Below, piece after piece: positions 1 to 9,908 of a stretch of DNA of 64,000 bases; the stretch's first letter is position 1, and the number at the start of each line of letters is the position of its first letter. Source of the DNA: Enterobacterales bacterium CwR94 (lineage in GTDB: Bacteria > Pseudomonadota > Gammaproteobacteria > Enterobacterales > Enterobacteriaceae); NCBI GenBank assembly GCA_002837195.1, contig KZ478059.1, positions 620,001-684,000 of the forward strand, written 5' to 3'. A program made the translations under genes and the position numbers. The notes beneath the pieces are model-generated. The model made no database searches and was not told where the DNA came from. It saw only the letters and a program-made list of their open reading frames with translations.

Positions 1-43
1 CGGGGGCGGCAATCAAAGGCAGACAGAGTAATAATGAACGCAT
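1..43 (-). CDS. N-terminal fragment of a probable secreted or membrane protein, cut by the window edge
   Basis: On the minus strand an ATG at position 43 opens MRSLLLCLPLIAAP, which looks like the start of a signal peptide: one Arg, then a Leu-rich core. The frame is open to the window edge. The upstream ribosome site is weak (AAGAG). Only 14 residues are visible, so no function can be given. Its position downstream of smrA on the same strand suggests a separate gene. Confidence 0.35.
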   Translation of the reverse strand, partial: MRSLLLCLPLIAAP

Positions 44-126
44 GATGGGCTCTTTTGCAGTAAAGATGCCTCAGTGTTCACCAATTAAAAGACAGTTTTA
101 TGACAGAGTAACAGCCACTATCACGC

Positions 127-690
127 TCAACGGCTTCTCTTCGCATGACGCTCCCCATTTTCCTCACGCGCAGCGGCGTTTTTACGCAATGCGACATAGC
201 ACGCCCCACTGCCGCCGTCCTGCGTTTGCGCGAGGCAATAGGCCTGAACTTGTTCAAACTGCTGGAGCCAGCGCGCGACATAACTGCGAACGATATTCGC
301 GTGTGAATCATCAGCACGGCCTTTACCATGGATAATTAATAAATTGCGCAGGTTTTCCTCGGTCGCCTGGGTAATAAAAGAAAACAGGGAAAGACGGCAC
401 TGTTCTACAGGCTGCCGCGTCAGGTTCAAGCTGGCATCGAGGGCATATTTCCCCTGACGCAGTTTGTTCAGCACACCCAGTTGAATACCTTCTGCTTTAA
501 ATTCCAGTGGCGTGTCCAACGGAATAATGTCGAGAAAGTCCCGCGTCAAAAAATTATCTAACGCGCTGTCAGCGTGCTGCATCGCCTTGCCTTTGGCATG
601 CGCGACGGGTAACCAATGAATCTGACTGCTCGCTTTTAATGGCGTGACATCGCCCATCGCTTCACGAAAAAGATCATCATCGTCCAACAT
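127..690 (-). CDS. smrA: SmrA, Smr-domain nuclease-like protein
   Basis: Encodes 187 aa. The N-terminus (MLDDDDLFREAMGDVTPLK) resembles E. coli SmrA/YdaL. The C-terminal half carries the Smr signature: LLIIHGKGR, then SHANIVRSYVARWL and the GGSGACYVALRK strand. Smr domains in this family are DNA-binding and nicking endonuclease-like; the cellular role of SmrA is not well defined. I chose the ATG at 690 because it aligns with the family start; an in-frame GTG at 699 is possible. The basic tail (ERHAKRSR) is typical of the family. In E. coli the gene also lies near fnr. Confidence 0.88.
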   Translation of the reverse strand: MLDDDDLFREAMGDVTPLKASSQIHWLPVAHAKGKAMQHADSALDNFLTRDFLDIIPLDTPLEFKAEGIQLGVLNKLRQGKYALDASLNLTRQPVEQCRLSLFSFITQATEENLRNLLIIHGKGRADDSHANIVRSYVARWLQQFEQVQAYCLAQTQDGGSGACYVALRKNAAAREENGERHAKRSR

Positions 691-699
691 CTCAGGCAC

Positions 700-1002
700 C
701 TCGCACGCACAACTTCACCGGGTCAAGAGCGCATTTTAGCAGAGTTAAGGCAGTGAACGAGGTCGTCCTGGCCTGAATTTTTGCTGCCGCACAGCGCGTT
801 GAACGCCTGCTTTACAGTCAGTGGCAAAGGTTTGTGACACATAGATTCCACACTTACCTATTGTAATCATTAGACTACTTTCAGAAAGTGGACAGTTTTT
901 GTGACACCCACACCTTTTCCAGGTGTAAAACTCCTCTGATCAGTATCTTTAAAACCAAAAAATGTTAAAATTGACCGCAGTCAATTCCACCGGAGCGTTT
1001 CA
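700..1002. other. Intergenic region between smrA and fnr
   Basis: About 300 bp between divergent genes. No convincing ORF is present and no ogt-like gene is found between smrA and fnr, unlike E. coli. It holds the motif TTTGTGACAC near 832 and again near 896, and a small inverted repeat ACACCT/AGGTGT at 910-926. The right end carries the fnr promoter region and FNR palindrome. Confidence 0.5.
971..984 (+). promoter_or_regulatory. FNR-binding palindrome upstream of fnr (autoregulation)
   Basis: TTGACCGCAGTCAA is a perfect inverted repeat that fits the FNR consensus TTGAT-N4-ATCAA with one symmetric change in each half. It lies 18 bp before the fnr start codon. E. coli fnr carries an FNR site at the corresponding position and represses itself when oxygen is absent. 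Confidence 0.75.
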
Positions 1003-1758
1003 ATGATTATCCCGGAAAAACGCATCATCAAGCGTATTCAATCAGGCGGCTGTGCAATCCACTGCCAAGATTGTTCTATCAGTCAACTCTGCATTCCCTT
1101 TACCCTCAATGAGCATGAACTCGACCAACTCGACAACATTATTGAGCGTAAAAAACCGATTCAAAAAGCGCAGACCCTTTTCAAAGCCGGTGATGAATTA
1201 AAATCACTGTATGCCATCCGTTCAGGCAGTATCAAAAGCTACACCATTACCGAACAGGGCGACGAGCAAATTACCGGTTTTCACCTGGCCGGTGACCTGG
1301 TGGGCTTTGATGCTATTGGAAACAATAAGCACCCCAGTTTCGCACAAGCGCTAGAAACCGCCATGGTGTGTGAGATCCCTTTTGAGACGCTTGATGATCT
1401 GTCGGGTAAAATGCCCGCCCTGCGCCAACAAATGATGCGACTCATGAGCGGTGAAATTAAAGGCGACCAGGATATGATCCTGTTGCTGTCCAAGAAAAAT
1501 GCTGAAGAGCGGTTGGCCGCTTTCGTATACAACTTGTCTCAGCGCTTTGGCCAGCGCGGGTTCTCGCAGCGTGAATTCCGTTTGACCATGACCCGTGGTG
1601 ACATCGGCAATTACCTGGGGCTCACCGTGGAAACCATTAGCCGCCTGTTGGGCCGTTTTCAAAAAAGTGGCATCCTGGCGGTGAAAGGCAAATACATTAC
1701 CATTGAGGATGCACCGGCCCTTTCTGCGCTTGCCGGACAGTCCCGTTCTGTCGCGTAA
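1003..1758 (+). CDS. fnr: Fnr, oxygen-sensing global transcription regulator
   Basis: 251 aa, close to E. coli Fnr (250 aa) throughout. Fnr binds an oxygen-labile [4Fe-4S] cluster; in its intact form it dimerises and activates anaerobic genes. The cluster ligands are visible as Cys21, Cys24, Cys30 and Cys123, one residue later than in E. coli because of an extra Ile after the start Met. A cyclic-nucleotide-binding-like beta roll is followed by a C-terminal helix-turn-helix containing [11 protein letters not shown], the TTGAT-reading helix. The gene is monocistronic here, followed by a hairpin at 1767-1788. Other likely members of its network in this window are FnrS and possibly nifJ, ldhA and uspE. 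Confidence 0.98.
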   Translation: MIIPEKRIIKRIQSGGCAIHCQDCSISQLCIPFTLNEHELDQLDNIIERKKPIQKAQTLFKAGDELKSLYAIRSGSIKSYTITEQGDEQITGFHLAGDLVGFDAIGNNKHPSFAQALETAMVCEIPFETLDDLSGKMPALRQQMMRLMSGEIKGDQDMILLLSKKNAEERLAAFVYNLSQRFGQRGFSQREFRLTMTRGDIGNYLGLTVETISRLLGRFQKSGILAVKGKYITIEDAPALSALAGQSRSVA

Positions 1759-1766
1759 TTCCCCTC

Positions 1767-1788
1767 ACCTCCGGTGTTTGCCGGAGGT
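1767..1788 (+). terminator. Probable terminator after fnr
   Basis: Perfect 8-bp stem ACCTCCGG/CCGGAGGT with a 6-nt loop, starting 8 bp after the fnr stop. It is followed by CAATTT, so the U-tract is weak. Confidence 0.55.
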
Positions 1789-1906
1789 CAATTTCGTCCC
1801 ACCTTATTTCTGTCGTACCACGCTGAGTTCAGGTATTCACTCAGTGCTTTTTGCTTCCCTTATAGGCTATCTTTAATTTACACGCTCAAGTGTAAGGAGA
1901 ACGCTT

Positions 1907-2857
1907 ATGGCTAAGTATCAAAACATTCTGGTGGTTATCGACCCCTCGCAGAATGATCAGCCAGCACTTCGCCGTGCTGTTTATCTGAATCAACGTTTGG
2001 GCGGCCACATTACCGCCTTTCTGCCGGTGTATGATTTTTCCTATGAGATGACCACTCTGCTCTCCCCGGATGAACGCACAACCATGCGTAAAGGGGTGAT
2101 CAGTCAACGGACAGAATGGATCCGTGAGCAAGCCCAGGCCTATCTGGCTGCAGGCGTGCAGATTGATATCAATGTGATATGGCACAACCGCCCTTTCGAA
2201 GCCATCATTCAGGAAGTGCTGCGCGAAAAATATGATTTGGTGCTGAAAATGGCGCATCAGCACGATCGGTTACAAGCCGTGGTCTTTACCCCGACCGACT
2301 GGCATCTGTTACGCAAATGCCCTTGTCCCGTCTGGATGGTGAAAGACCAACCCTGGCCAGAAGAAGGCAAAGCCTTGGTTGCCGTAAACCTCGGCAGCGA
2401 GGAATCCCATCACGACGCCCTGAATCAAAAACTGGTGCGAGAAGCCCGCGAACTGGCCGGTCTGGTGAACCATACCGAAGTCCATTTGGTCAGTGCTTAC
2501 CCCGTCACGCCAATCAATATTGCCATTGAATTGCCCGATTTCGATCCCAGTGTGTATAACGATGCCATTCGCGGACAGCATCTGGTGGCCATGAAAGCCC
2601 TGCGGCAAACCTTTAGTATTGATGAATCCCTGACACACGTAGAGAAAGGCTTGCCTGAAGAGGTTATTCCGGACCTTGCTGAACATCTGCATGCCGGTGT
2701 GGTGGTGCTGGGCACCATTGGCCGTACGGGACTCTCTGCCGCATTTCTCGGGAATACCGCAGAGCAAGTGATTGATCATCTGCGTTGTGATCTCTTAGCC
2801 ATAAAGCCCGACGGGTTCACGTCCCCGGTTGAACTCGACGATGATGAAGACGATTAA
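1907..2857 (+). CDS. uspE: UspE, tandem-domain universal stress protein
   Basis: 316 aa, the same length as E. coli UspE and similar throughout. It holds two Usp folds in tandem (about residues 1-150 and 155-305), the second ending in the [23 protein letters not shown] signature region. The acidic tail (ELDDDEDD) is also conserved. UspE is a cytoplasmic protein linked to stationary-phase and oxidative-stress resistance, motility and aggregation. The ribosome site is TAAGGAGA upstream of ATG. The next gene follows after 9 bp, so the two are probably co-transcribed. Confidence 0.96.
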   Translation: MAKYQNILVVIDPSQNDQPALRRAVYLNQRLGGHITAFLPVYDFSYEMTTLLSPDERTTMRKGVISQRTEWIREQAQAYLAAGVQIDINVIWHNRPFEAIIQEVLREKYDLVLKMAHQHDRLQAVVFTPTDWHLLRKCPCPVWMVKDQPWPEEGKALVAVNLGSEESHHDALNQKLVREARELAGLVNHTEVHLVSAYPVTPINIAIELPDFDPSVYNDAIRGQHLVAMKALRQTFSIDESLTHVEKGLPEEVIPDLAEHLHAGVVVLGTIGRTGLSAAFLGNTAEQVIDHLRCDLLAIKPDGFTSPVELDDDEDD

Positions 2858-2866
2858 GGAGCCAGT

Positions 2867-3874
2867 ATGTCTGTTGCGGATCACATTCCCAACCAGATGC
2901 AAGTTATAGAAATCACTGCTGCGGGCGAACCCGAGGTTCTGCAACCCGCGATGCGCGCCGTGCCGACACCCGCAGCAGGCGAAATCCTGGTCAAAGTTAT
3001 CGCTGCTGGCGTTAACCGCCCTGATGTGATGCAACGTCAAGGCAGCTATCCGCCGCCGGCCGGGGCCTCTGACTTGCCGGGCCTTGAAATCGCCGGTGAA
3101 GTGGTCGCCTGCGGTGCGGGTGTCCAGCGCTGGCGTCCCGGCGATACCGTCTGTGCGTTGGTGGCGGGCGGTGGTTATGCGCAATATTGTGTCGTGCATG
3201 AAAGCAACGCATTGCCCGTGCCACAGGGCTTGAGTCTGGTTGAAGCCGCAGCATTACCAGAAACCTTCTTCACTGTATGGGTCAATGTCTTTCAGCGCGG
3301 CAAACTCAGCGCAGGCGAAACGGTGTTAATTCATGGTGGGACATCGGGCATCGGTAGCGTCGCAACGCTGCTGGCGAAAGCCTTTTGTGTGAAAGTCATT
3401 GTCACCGTGGGCTCTGAGGCCAAACGCCAGGCCGCATTGGCGCTCGGTGCAGACGCCGCTATTAATTATCGTACAGAAGATTTTGTCGCTGAAGTCCAGC
3501 GCCTTACCGAGGGCAAAGGGGCGAATGTGATTGTGGATTTAATCGCGGGAGACTATGCCGAAAAGAACATGCAAGCCGCCGCGGTGGAAGGCCGTATTGT
3601 GCAGATTGGCGTCCAGGGCGGTAAAATTCGCGAACTGAATATTATGCCACTGATGATGAAGCGTCTGACGTGGAGCGGTACGACCTTACGCGCACGCAGT
3701 ATCGAGGATAAAGCCGCGATCGCCCGGGATTTAGAAGCCCGCGTATGGCCACTGCTCGATGCCGGAAAAATCAAACCGCTGATCCATAAAACCTTCTCGT
3801 TAACCCAGGCAGCCGAGGCCCATCGGCTGATGGAATCCAGCGAGCATATCGGCAAAATCATGCTTGAAGTATAA
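2867..3874 (+). CDS. NAD(P)H-quinone oxidoreductase, zinc-free MDR (PIG3-like)
   Basis: 335 aa, a medium-chain dehydrogenase/reductase of the quinone oxidoreductase type. The GroES-like N-terminal half carries NRPDVMQRQG and YPPPAGASDLPGLEIAG. The Rossmann half starts at about residue 155 with the nucleotide loop HGGTSGIGS. The zinc-binding Cys/His set of alcohol dehydrogenases is absent, as expected for the PIG3/QOR group that reduces quinones or reactive carbonyls with NADPH. Start ATG has AAGGAG just upstream, 9 bp after uspE. Pairing with uspE suggests a stress-detoxification unit, which is inference. The exact substrate is unknown. Confidence 0.85.
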   Translation: MSVADHIPNQMQVIEITAAGEPEVLQPAMRAVPTPAAGEILVKVIAAGVNRPDVMQRQGSYPPPAGASDLPGLEIAGEVVACGAGVQRWRPGDTVCALVAGGGYAQYCVVHESNALPVPQGLSLVEAAALPETFFTVWVNVFQRGKLSAGETVLIHGGTSGIGSVATLLAKAFCVKVIVTVGSEAKRQAALALGADAAINYRTEDFVAEVQRLTEGKGANVIVDLIAGDYAEKNMQAAAVEGRIVQIGVQGGKIRELNIMPLMMKRLTWSGTTLRARSIEDKAAIARDLEARVWPLLDAGKIKPLIHKTFSLTQAAEAHRLMESSEHIGKIMLEV

Positions 3875-3877
3875 AAA

Positions 3878-3902
3878 AAGGCGGCCAACAAATGGCCGCC
3901 TT
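3878..3902. terminator. Bidirectional terminator between the oxidoreductase gene and pntB
   Basis: 10-bp stem AAGGCGGCCA/TGGCCGCCTT with a 5-nt loop between convergent genes. On the minus strand it is followed by a run of T (the A-run at 3873-3879), a strong terminator for pntAB. On the plus strand it is followed by a weaker TTGTTCGTTT. Confidence 0.85.
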
Positions 3903-3916
3903 GTTCGTTTGTTGCA

Positions 3917-5305
3917 TTACAGCGCTTTTAAAATCCCGTCTACCGTGGCTTTCGCATCGCCAAACAGCATTTGCGTGTTCTCTTTGAAGAACAACGGATT
4001 TTGCACGCCAGCATAGCCGGTGTTCATCGAACGTTTAAAGACCACCACGTTCTGCGCTTTCCACACTTCCAATACTGGCATGCCAGCAATCGGACTGCGC
4101 GGATCGTCCTGCGCGGCCGGGTTAACCGTATCGTTGGCACCAATCACCAGTACGACGTCGGTGTCGCTGAAATCATCATTGATTTCATCCATTTCTAACA
4201 CGACATCATAAGGCACGCGGGCTTCAGCCAGTAATACGTTCATATGACCAGGTAACCGCCCGGCGACTGGGTGGATACCAAAACGCACTTTCACCCCTCG
4301 CGCGCGCAGTTTTTCCGTGATTTCAGCCACCGGATACTGTGCCTGCGCCACCGCCATGCCGTAGCCGGGGGTGATAATGACCGACGATGCGCCTTTCAGC
4401 AGTTCAGCGGTTTCCTCGACGTTGATTTCGCGGTGTTCGCCCACTTCCTCGCTGTCACCGGCACTGCTGGTATCTGTACCGAACCCACCGGCAATCACGC
4501 TGATAAAAGAGCGGTTCATCGCCTTACACATAATGTAAGACAGGATGGCACCTGACGAGCCGACCAGCGCACCCGTCACAATCAACAGGTCGTTGCTGAG
4601 CATAAAACCAGCCGCTGCCGCTGCCCAACCGGAATAGGAGTTCAGCATGGAAACCACCACCGGCATGTCTGCCCCGCCAATGGAGGCCACTAAATGCCAG
4701 CCGAAAGCCAAGGCAATCACGGTCATCAGCAACAGGGCAACCACTTGCAGACCCACGCTGTCAGTACGCACAAAAACGACTAATAGCAGGAATGACACCA
4801 CCAACGCCAACAGGTTGAGCTTGTGACGATGTGGCAGCGCTAAGGGACGTGAAGAGAGTTTGCCGCACAGTTTGCCAAACGCCACCACTGAACCGGTAAA
4901 GGTAACCGCACCAATAAAGATGCCGATAAACACTTCGGTCAGATGGATATTTTCCATGATCGGGCTTAACACCGCGCCGTGGTCAATATAGCTATTAAAT
5001 CCCACCAACACGGCGGCTAAACCGACGAAGCTGTGCAAAATGGCCACCAGCTCTGGCATCTCGGTCATTTCGACCTTTTTCGCCATACGGATACCGATTG
5101 CCCCGCCGATGACCATCGCCGCCAGGATCCAGCCAATGTTGGCTGAGTGCGGGCCAAAGATGGTCGCCACCAGCGCAATGGCCATCCCGATCATGCCAAA
5201 CTGGTTGCCGCGTTTGGACGTTTCATGTTTTGACAACCCAGCCAGGCTGCAAATAAACAGGATTGCGGCAACAATATAGGCTGCAGTAACTAATCCGCCA
5301 GACAT
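3917..5305 (-). CDS. pntB: PntB, proton-translocating transhydrogenase beta subunit
   Basis: 462 aa, equal to E. coli PntB. The N-terminal two thirds holds about nine membrane helices (domain II). The C-terminal domain III binds NADP(H), visible as [15 protein letters not shown] and the later [13 protein letters not shown] segment. With PntA it forms the inner-membrane enzyme that uses the proton motive force to drive NADP+ reduction by NADH. It lies 11 bp downstream of pntA in the same operon and ends before the bidirectional terminator. Confidence 0.98.
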   Translation of the reverse strand: MSGGLVTAAYIVAAILFICSLAGLSKHETSKRGNQFGMIGMAIALVATIFGPHSANIGWILAAMVIGGAIGIRMAKKVEMTEMPELVAILHSFVGLAAVLVGFNSYIDHGAVLSPIMENIHLTEVFIGIFIGAVTFTGSVVAFGKLCGKLSSRPLALPHRHKLNLLALVVSFLLLVVFVRTDSVGLQVVALLLMTVIALAFGWHLVASIGGADMPVVVSMLNSYSGWAAAAAGFMLSNDLLIVTGALVGSSGAILSYIMCKAMNRSFISVIAGGFGTDTSSAGDSEEVGEHREINVEETAELLKGASSVIITPGYGMAVAQAQYPVAEITEKLRARGVKVRFGIHPVAGRLPGHMNVLLAEARVPYDVVLEMDEINDDFSDTDVVLVIGANDTVNPAAQDDPRSPIAGMPVLEVWKAQNVVVFKRSMNTGYAGVQNPLFFKENTQMLFGDAKATVDGILKAL

Positions 5306-5316
5306 ATCATTACCCC

Positions 5317-6849
5317 TTAGTGTTTACGAAACATTTTCAGCATGCGCTGAGTGACGGTGAAACCACCGAAAATATTGATGCTGGCAATCAGCACCGCGAT
5401 AAAGGACAGGAAGGTTACCCAGCCGCCATGACCAATTTGCAACAATGCACCCACGACAATGATGCCGGAGATAGCATTGGTGACCGCCATCAAAGGCGTG
5501 TGCAGTGCGTGACTGACATTCCAGACCACGTAGTAGCCGACCACACAGGACAAGGCAAACACGGTGAAATGTGACAAAAATTCCGCTGGCGCAACATTGG
5601 CAAACCAGCCGAACAAGATGATTGCCACGGCAAACAGCACATATTTACGCCAGGGCGATGCGGGCACCGCTGGCGCTGTTTCAATCGCTTGCGGTTGCGG
5701 CTGTGCGGCTTTTGGTGCTGCCGATACCTGGATGGGCGGCGCAGGCCAGGTCACCTCTCCGTCGCGAACCACGGTAACGCCGCGGATCACCACATCGTCG
5801 AAATCAACGGTAATGTCACCGTCTTTCTCTTTGCAGAGCAGTTTCAGCAAGTTAACCAGGTTTGTGCCATACAGTTGTGAGGATTGCGTCGGCAAACGGC
5901 TGGGTAAATCGGTGTAACCAATAATTTTAACGCCGTTGTCGGTGACGGTTATCAGATCGGCTACGGTAAGTTCACAGTTACCGCCGGTTTGCGCCGCCAA
6001 ATCCACGACCACGCTGCCCGGCTTCATCAGGGCGACCATCTCTTTGGTAATTAGCTTGGGCGCGGGCTTACCGGGGATTAACGCTGTGGTCACAATGATG
6101 TCGACTTCTTGCGCTTGCGCTGCGAAGAGTGCCATTTCCGCCTTGATGAAGGCTTCTGACATCACTTTCGCGTAACCGTCTCCGCTACCGGCCTCTTCTT
6201 CAAAATCCAGTTCAAGAAACTCGGCGCCCATACTTTGCACCTGTTCTTTCACTTCCGGGCGCGTATCAAAGGCGCGCACGATAGCGCCAAGACTATTGGC
6301 GGCACCAATCGCTGCCAATCCTGCCACCCCTGCGCCAATCACCATGACTTTTGCCGGAGGGACTTTGCCCGCTGCCGTGATTTGCCCGGTAAAAAAACGA
6401 CCGAATTCATGTGCCGCTTCTACAATCGCGCGATAACCGGCGATATTAGCCATTGAGCTCAGGGCATCCAGAGACTGGGCGCGCGAAATACGCGGTACCG
6501 AATCCATTGCCATTGCGGTGACGCGCCGTGCTGCCAGTTTTTCCAGCAGCGCCGGGTTTTGTGCAGGCCAGATAAAACTGACCAGCGTCGCCCCCTCGCG
6601 CACCAGCAACACTTCTTCATCGTCTGGCGCGTTGACCTTTAAAATCAGATCGGATTGCCAAACGGCGTCGCGTGAAACGACATCAGCGCCAGCCGCGATA
6701 AAAGCCGCATTGTCAAAACTGGCGGCCAGGCCAGCATCCTGTTCAATGGCGACGGTGAAGCCCAGTTTAAGGAGTTGTTCTACCGTTTTAGGCGTCGCGG
6801 CAACGCGCGCCTCATTGGGTAATCGCTCTTTAGGAATACCAATTAACAT
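5317..6849 (-). CDS. pntA: PntA, proton-translocating transhydrogenase alpha subunit
   Basis: 510 aa, equal to E. coli PntA. Residues 1 to about 380 form domain I, related to alanine dehydrogenase, with the NAD(H) loop [17 protein letters not shown]. After a Pro/Ala-rich linker (about 385-400) come four membrane helices of domain II. It is the first gene of pntAB; the start [16 protein letters not shown] is the family start. The upstream region is shared with divergent ydgH. Confidence 0.98.
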   Translation of the reverse strand: MLIGIPKERLPNEARVAATPKTVEQLLKLGFTVAIEQDAGLAASFDNAAFIAAGADVVSRDAVWQSDLILKVNAPDDEEVLLVREGATLVSFIWPAQNPALLEKLAARRVTAMAMDSVPRISRAQSLDALSSMANIAGYRAIVEAAHEFGRFFTGQITAAGKVPPAKVMVIGAGVAGLAAIGAANSLGAIVRAFDTRPEVKEQVQSMGAEFLELDFEEEAGSGDGYAKVMSEAFIKAEMALFAAQAQEVDIIVTTALIPGKPAPKLITKEMVALMKPGSVVVDLAAQTGGNCELTVADLITVTDNGVKIIGYTDLPSRLPTQSSQLYGTNLVNLLKLLCKEKDGDITVDFDDVVIRGVTVVRDGEVTWPAPPIQVSAAPKAAQPQPQAIETAPAVPASPWRKYVLFAVAIILFGWFANVAPAEFLSHFTVFALSCVVGYYVVWNVSHALHTPLMAVTNAISGIIVVGALLQIGHGGWVTFLSFIAVLIASINIFGGFTVTQRMLKMFRKH

Positions 6850-7348
6850 AGTGATCCTTTCGTATTAGAAAAGAGTTATTCGAGTTCGGGCTCGGGCTTA
6901 TGCCGGAGACCGGAATGTTTTCAGGTTTTTATAACCTACTGAAAATGGCCCTGCCTTTCCATAACCAAACGCGATGGCAAGCCATATTCACAGTAATATG
7001 CAGCCTCAACGGGGTGAATCCCGTGATTGACGCTGTTTTTTGCCATTTAACAGTAACAATCTGCTGCTAAAATGCGGGGTGTTAATTATTTTCGATATAC
7101 AAAAAGCATTATTTAACAGTATGTTAACGATATAAGTAATTATAATTACCAGTAGAAGTGGTAAAGAAAAAAGAATAAGTGCTTTTTCTTTACTCGTCTT
7201 CTCAGTACCTCGCAAAATCGATAAAAAGCGTGTGTGTCAGGCAGAAAATGCCTGCGACAGCAACCAGGTTACATGCAATAATCGACTACCAATCAAGGTC
7301 CAACACGTTTTCGTACACATTTTTTGCGTAAGGCGAAGGATTATTTTT
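6850..7348. promoter_or_regulatory. Divergent intergenic region between pntA and ydgH
   Basis: About 500 bp, AT-rich in its centre (7060-7200). It must contain the pntAB and ydgH promoters, but no box can be assigned with confidence. A possible 69-aa minus-strand ORF (7006-7215) would need a TTG start and has no good ribosome site, so it is not called. Confidence 0.4.
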
Positions 7349-8305
7349 ATGAAGCTTAAGTACAGCCTTCTGGCATCAGCCCTGTTTTCTCTCTCCGTAA
7401 TTCCCGCACATGCAGCTCAGGAACTGACACCAGAAAAAGCGGCCACCTTAAAGCCGTTTGAACGTATTGCTTTTAGTGGCCGGTTTAACTCGATTGGCGA
7501 TGCGACAGATGAAGCCTCCCGTCGTGCAGATGCGAAAGGCGCCGCCTCTTTTTATGTATTAAGCAGTAACGATACCAACGCCAACGGCGGTAACTGGCGC
7601 GTGGTTGCCGATCTGTATCGTGCCGATGCCCCCGAGGCCGATAAAACCACCAAGTATCGTGTGATTAATGGCGTGAAAGAGCTGCCAAAAACTGAAGCCA
7701 TTACGCTTGAGCCCTACGATACTGTGACGGTCAGCGGATTTTATCGTAGCCAGCCGGACGTGAATGAAGCCATCGCCAAAGCGGCGAAGGACAAAGGTGC
7801 AGCCTCCTTCTTTATTGTTCGCCAAATTGATGCCAACAGTGGCGGCAACCAACAAATCACCGCCTATGTTTATAAAGCGGATGCGCCAGTGCGCGTCGTG
7901 CAGGCTGATGACGCGGTGATCCCTGCGGATTCCGAAGCCGGTAAAGCGGCATTGGCTGAAGGTGGCGAGGCCGCGAAGAAAGTTGAAATTCCAGGCGTGG
8001 CGTCTTCTGCTACACCAAGTCGTGAAGTGGGCCGTTTCTTTGAAACGCAAAGTTCTAAAGGTGGTCGTTACACCGTCACCACTTTTGACGGCACGCAAGT
8101 TCAGGAGCTGAACAACGCGTCGGCGGCCATGATGCAACCTTTCGACAGCGTCACCTTCTCCGGCCACTTCACCACGCCAACGGCGATATCTGAAGAAGTT
8201 GCCAAGCGCGCAGCGAAGAAAGGCGCGAAGTACTATCATGTGACTCGTCAGTGGCAGAACCAGAGCGGGGGCAACACCACCATTTCTGCCGATCTGTTCA
8301 AATAA
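7349..8305 (+). CDS. ydgH: YdgH, periplasmic protein with three DUF1471 (YdgH/BhsA/McbA) domains
   Basis: 318 aa when started at the ATG at 7349, which has AAGGCGAAGGA upstream and opens a clean signal peptide (MKLKYSLLASALFSLSV..AHA). Earlier in-frame starts would put non-signal sequence in front. Three copies of the YdgH/BhsA/McbA-like fold are visible, each with a 'LKPFERIAFSG', 'LEPYDTVTVSG' or 'MQPFDSVTFSG' opening and a following KGAxxFxV strand (about residues 30-90, 110-170 and 260-318). Small single-domain relatives respond to stress and biofilm cues; the function of YdgH is not established. Monocistronic, ending at the hairpin 8312-8329. Confidence 0.93.
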   Translation: MKLKYSLLASALFSLSVIPAHAAQELTPEKAATLKPFERIAFSGRFNSIGDATDEASRRADAKGAASFYVLSSNDTNANGGNWRVVADLYRADAPEADKTTKYRVINGVKELPKTEAITLEPYDTVTVSGFYRSQPDVNEAIAKAAKDKGAASFFIVRQIDANSGGNQQITAYVYKADAPVRVVQADDAVIPADSEAGKAALAEGGEAAKKVEIPGVASSATPSREVGRFFETQSSKGGRYTVTTFDGTQVQELNNASAAMMQPFDSVTFSGHFTTPTAISEEVAKRAAKKGAKYYHVTRQWQNQSGGNTTISADLFK

Positions 8306-8311
8306 TATGCC

Positions 8312-8329
8312 GGGGCGGGCAACCGCCCC
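8312..8329 (+). terminator. Terminator after ydgH
   Basis: 7-bp G+C stem GGGGCGG/CCGCCCC with a GCAA tetraloop, followed by TGTTGTTT. Confidence 0.8.
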
Positions 8330-8501
8330 TGTTGTTTACTCTGTTTTGCATCATCCCCGCCAACTTTTGCATAGTTACGCATTGCGCTCGACTGGCTCTC
8401 TCTTTAGAATCCCGACCCTCTAACGCTGACACACTACGCAGCGGACATATTTTCGACATTATCGCTAGTCATAATGTCATCCTTAGCAGTTCATTCTGTT
8501 G

Positions 8502-9905
8502 ATGGGGTTTAGTTTGGATAAAAAGTTAGGTCTCGCCGCGCTGACGGCGCTGGTACTCAGTTCTATGCTCGGTGCTGGCGTATTTAGCCTGCCGCAAAAT
8601 ATGGCGGCGGTCGCCAGCCCCTCAGCGCTGCTGATAGGTTGGGCCATTACCGGTGTGGGAATTTTGTTTCTCTCAATGGCGATGCTGCTCCTGACGCGAC
8701 TGAAACCCGAGCTGGACGGTGGGATATTCACCTACGCCCGCGAAGGCTTCGGTGAACTGATTGGCTTCTGTTCGGCCTGGGGCTACTGGTTATGTGCCGT
8801 CATTGCCAACGTTTCCTATCTGGTGATCGTTTTTTCCGCACTGAGCTTTTTCACCGATACCCCCGAGTCGCGCTTTTTTGGCGATGGTAATACCTGGCAA
8901 GCGATGGTGGGGGCTTCCGTCTTACTGTGGCTGGTTCACTTCCTTGTGTTGCGTGGCGTGCAAACAGCGGCCACCATTAATATCGCCGCGACGCTCGGCA
9001 AGCTCATCCCTCTGGCCCTGTTTATCGTGCTGGCTGCGCTGGCTTTTAATTACGATCGATTCAGTCTCGATTTTAGCGGCGTGGCGCTGGGTGTTCCGGT
9101 CTGGGAGCAGGTGAAAAATACCATGCTCATCACACTGTGGGTGTTTATTGGCGTTGAAGGTGCGGTTGTCGTGTCGTCACGCGCCCGCAATAAACGCGAT
9201 GTCGGGCGCGCCACCATGCTGGCTGTGTGTGCAGCTTTAGTGGTGTATCTGCTGGTAACACTTCTGTCTTTGGGGGTTGTCCCACGCGCTGAACTGGCAG
9301 AGATGCGCAATCCGTCAATGGCCGAATTAATGACCCACTTGCTCTCACGCGGAGGGGAAGTGGTGATTGCCGTCGGCCTGATTGTCTCGGTATGCGGCGC
9401 CTATCTCAGTTGGACGATCATGGCTGCCGAAGTGCCGTGGATTGCCGCACAACAAAAAGCCTTTCCTGCCAGTCTGGCAAAACAAAATCGCCACAATGCC
9501 CCCTCCGCGTCACTGTGGCTGACCAACGGCAGTGTGCAGGTGTGCTTGATTCTCATCGGTTTGACGGGGGCGGATTACAACACGCTGCTGACCATTGCGT
9601 CTGAGATGATTTTAGTGCCCTATTTTCTGGTCGGTGCCTTTCTGCTTAAGCTGGTGTGGGGACAACATCGCCCGTGGATGACCTTTGTCGCGCTGGGCGC
9701 TTGCGTGTATGGCCTGTGGCTACTTTATGCTTCCGGCCCACTGCATTTGATGCTCTCAGTGGTGTTATATGCGCCTGGCCTGCTGCTGTTTATGTTTGCC
9801 CGTCGCGGTGGACGTGCGGTACAGACATTAAAACGCTGGGAGAAAGTGGTGGCGGGTGTCCTGATTGCCGGGGCATTTCCGGCACTGGGCATGCTACTGA
9901 GGTAG
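8502..9905 (+). CDS. arcD: ArcD/YdgI-type basic amino acid antiporter (APC superfamily)
   Basis: 467 aa from the ATG at 8502, very similar to E. coli YdgI (ArcD). About 12-13 membrane helices. The APC helix-1 motif is GAGVFSLPQNMA and the loop VEGAVVVSSRARNKRDVG is characteristic of the arginine/ornithine branch. It probably exchanges arginine for ornithine across the inner membrane; no arginine deiminase genes are nearby, so the substrate is inferred. The start is uncertain: the ATG has little ribosome site, while a TTG at 8514 gives MDKKLGL, matching the E. coli start MEKKLGL, and has GGGG six bases before it. Confidence 0.92.
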   Translation: MGFSLDKKLGLAALTALVLSSMLGAGVFSLPQNMAAVASPSALLIGWAITGVGILFLSMAMLLLTRLKPELDGGIFTYAREGFGELIGFCSAWGYWLCAVIANVSYLVIVFSALSFFTDTPESRFFGDGNTWQAMVGASVLLWLVHFLVLRGVQTAATINIAATLGKLIPLALFIVLAALAFNYDRFSLDFSGVALGVPVWEQVKNTMLITLWVFIGVEGAVVVSSRARNKRDVGRATMLAVCAALVVYLLVTLLSLGVVPRAELAEMRNPSMAELMTHLLSRGGEVVIAVGLIVSVCGAYLSWTIMAAEVPWIAAQQKAFPASLAKQNRHNAPSASLWLTNGSVQVCLILIGLTGADYNTLLTIASEMILVPYFLVGAFLLKLVWGQHRPWMTFVALGACVYGLWLLYASGPLHLMLSVVLYAPGLLLFMFARRGGRAVQTLKRWEKVVAGVLIAGAFPALGMLLR

Positions 9906-9908
9906 GCG

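Noticed and set aside
7006-7215. 69-aa minus-strand ORF with one hydrophobic segment in the pntA-ydgH gap
   Set aside because: Needs a TTG start without a good ribosome site; the hydrophobic stretch is what AT-rich DNA yields by chance.
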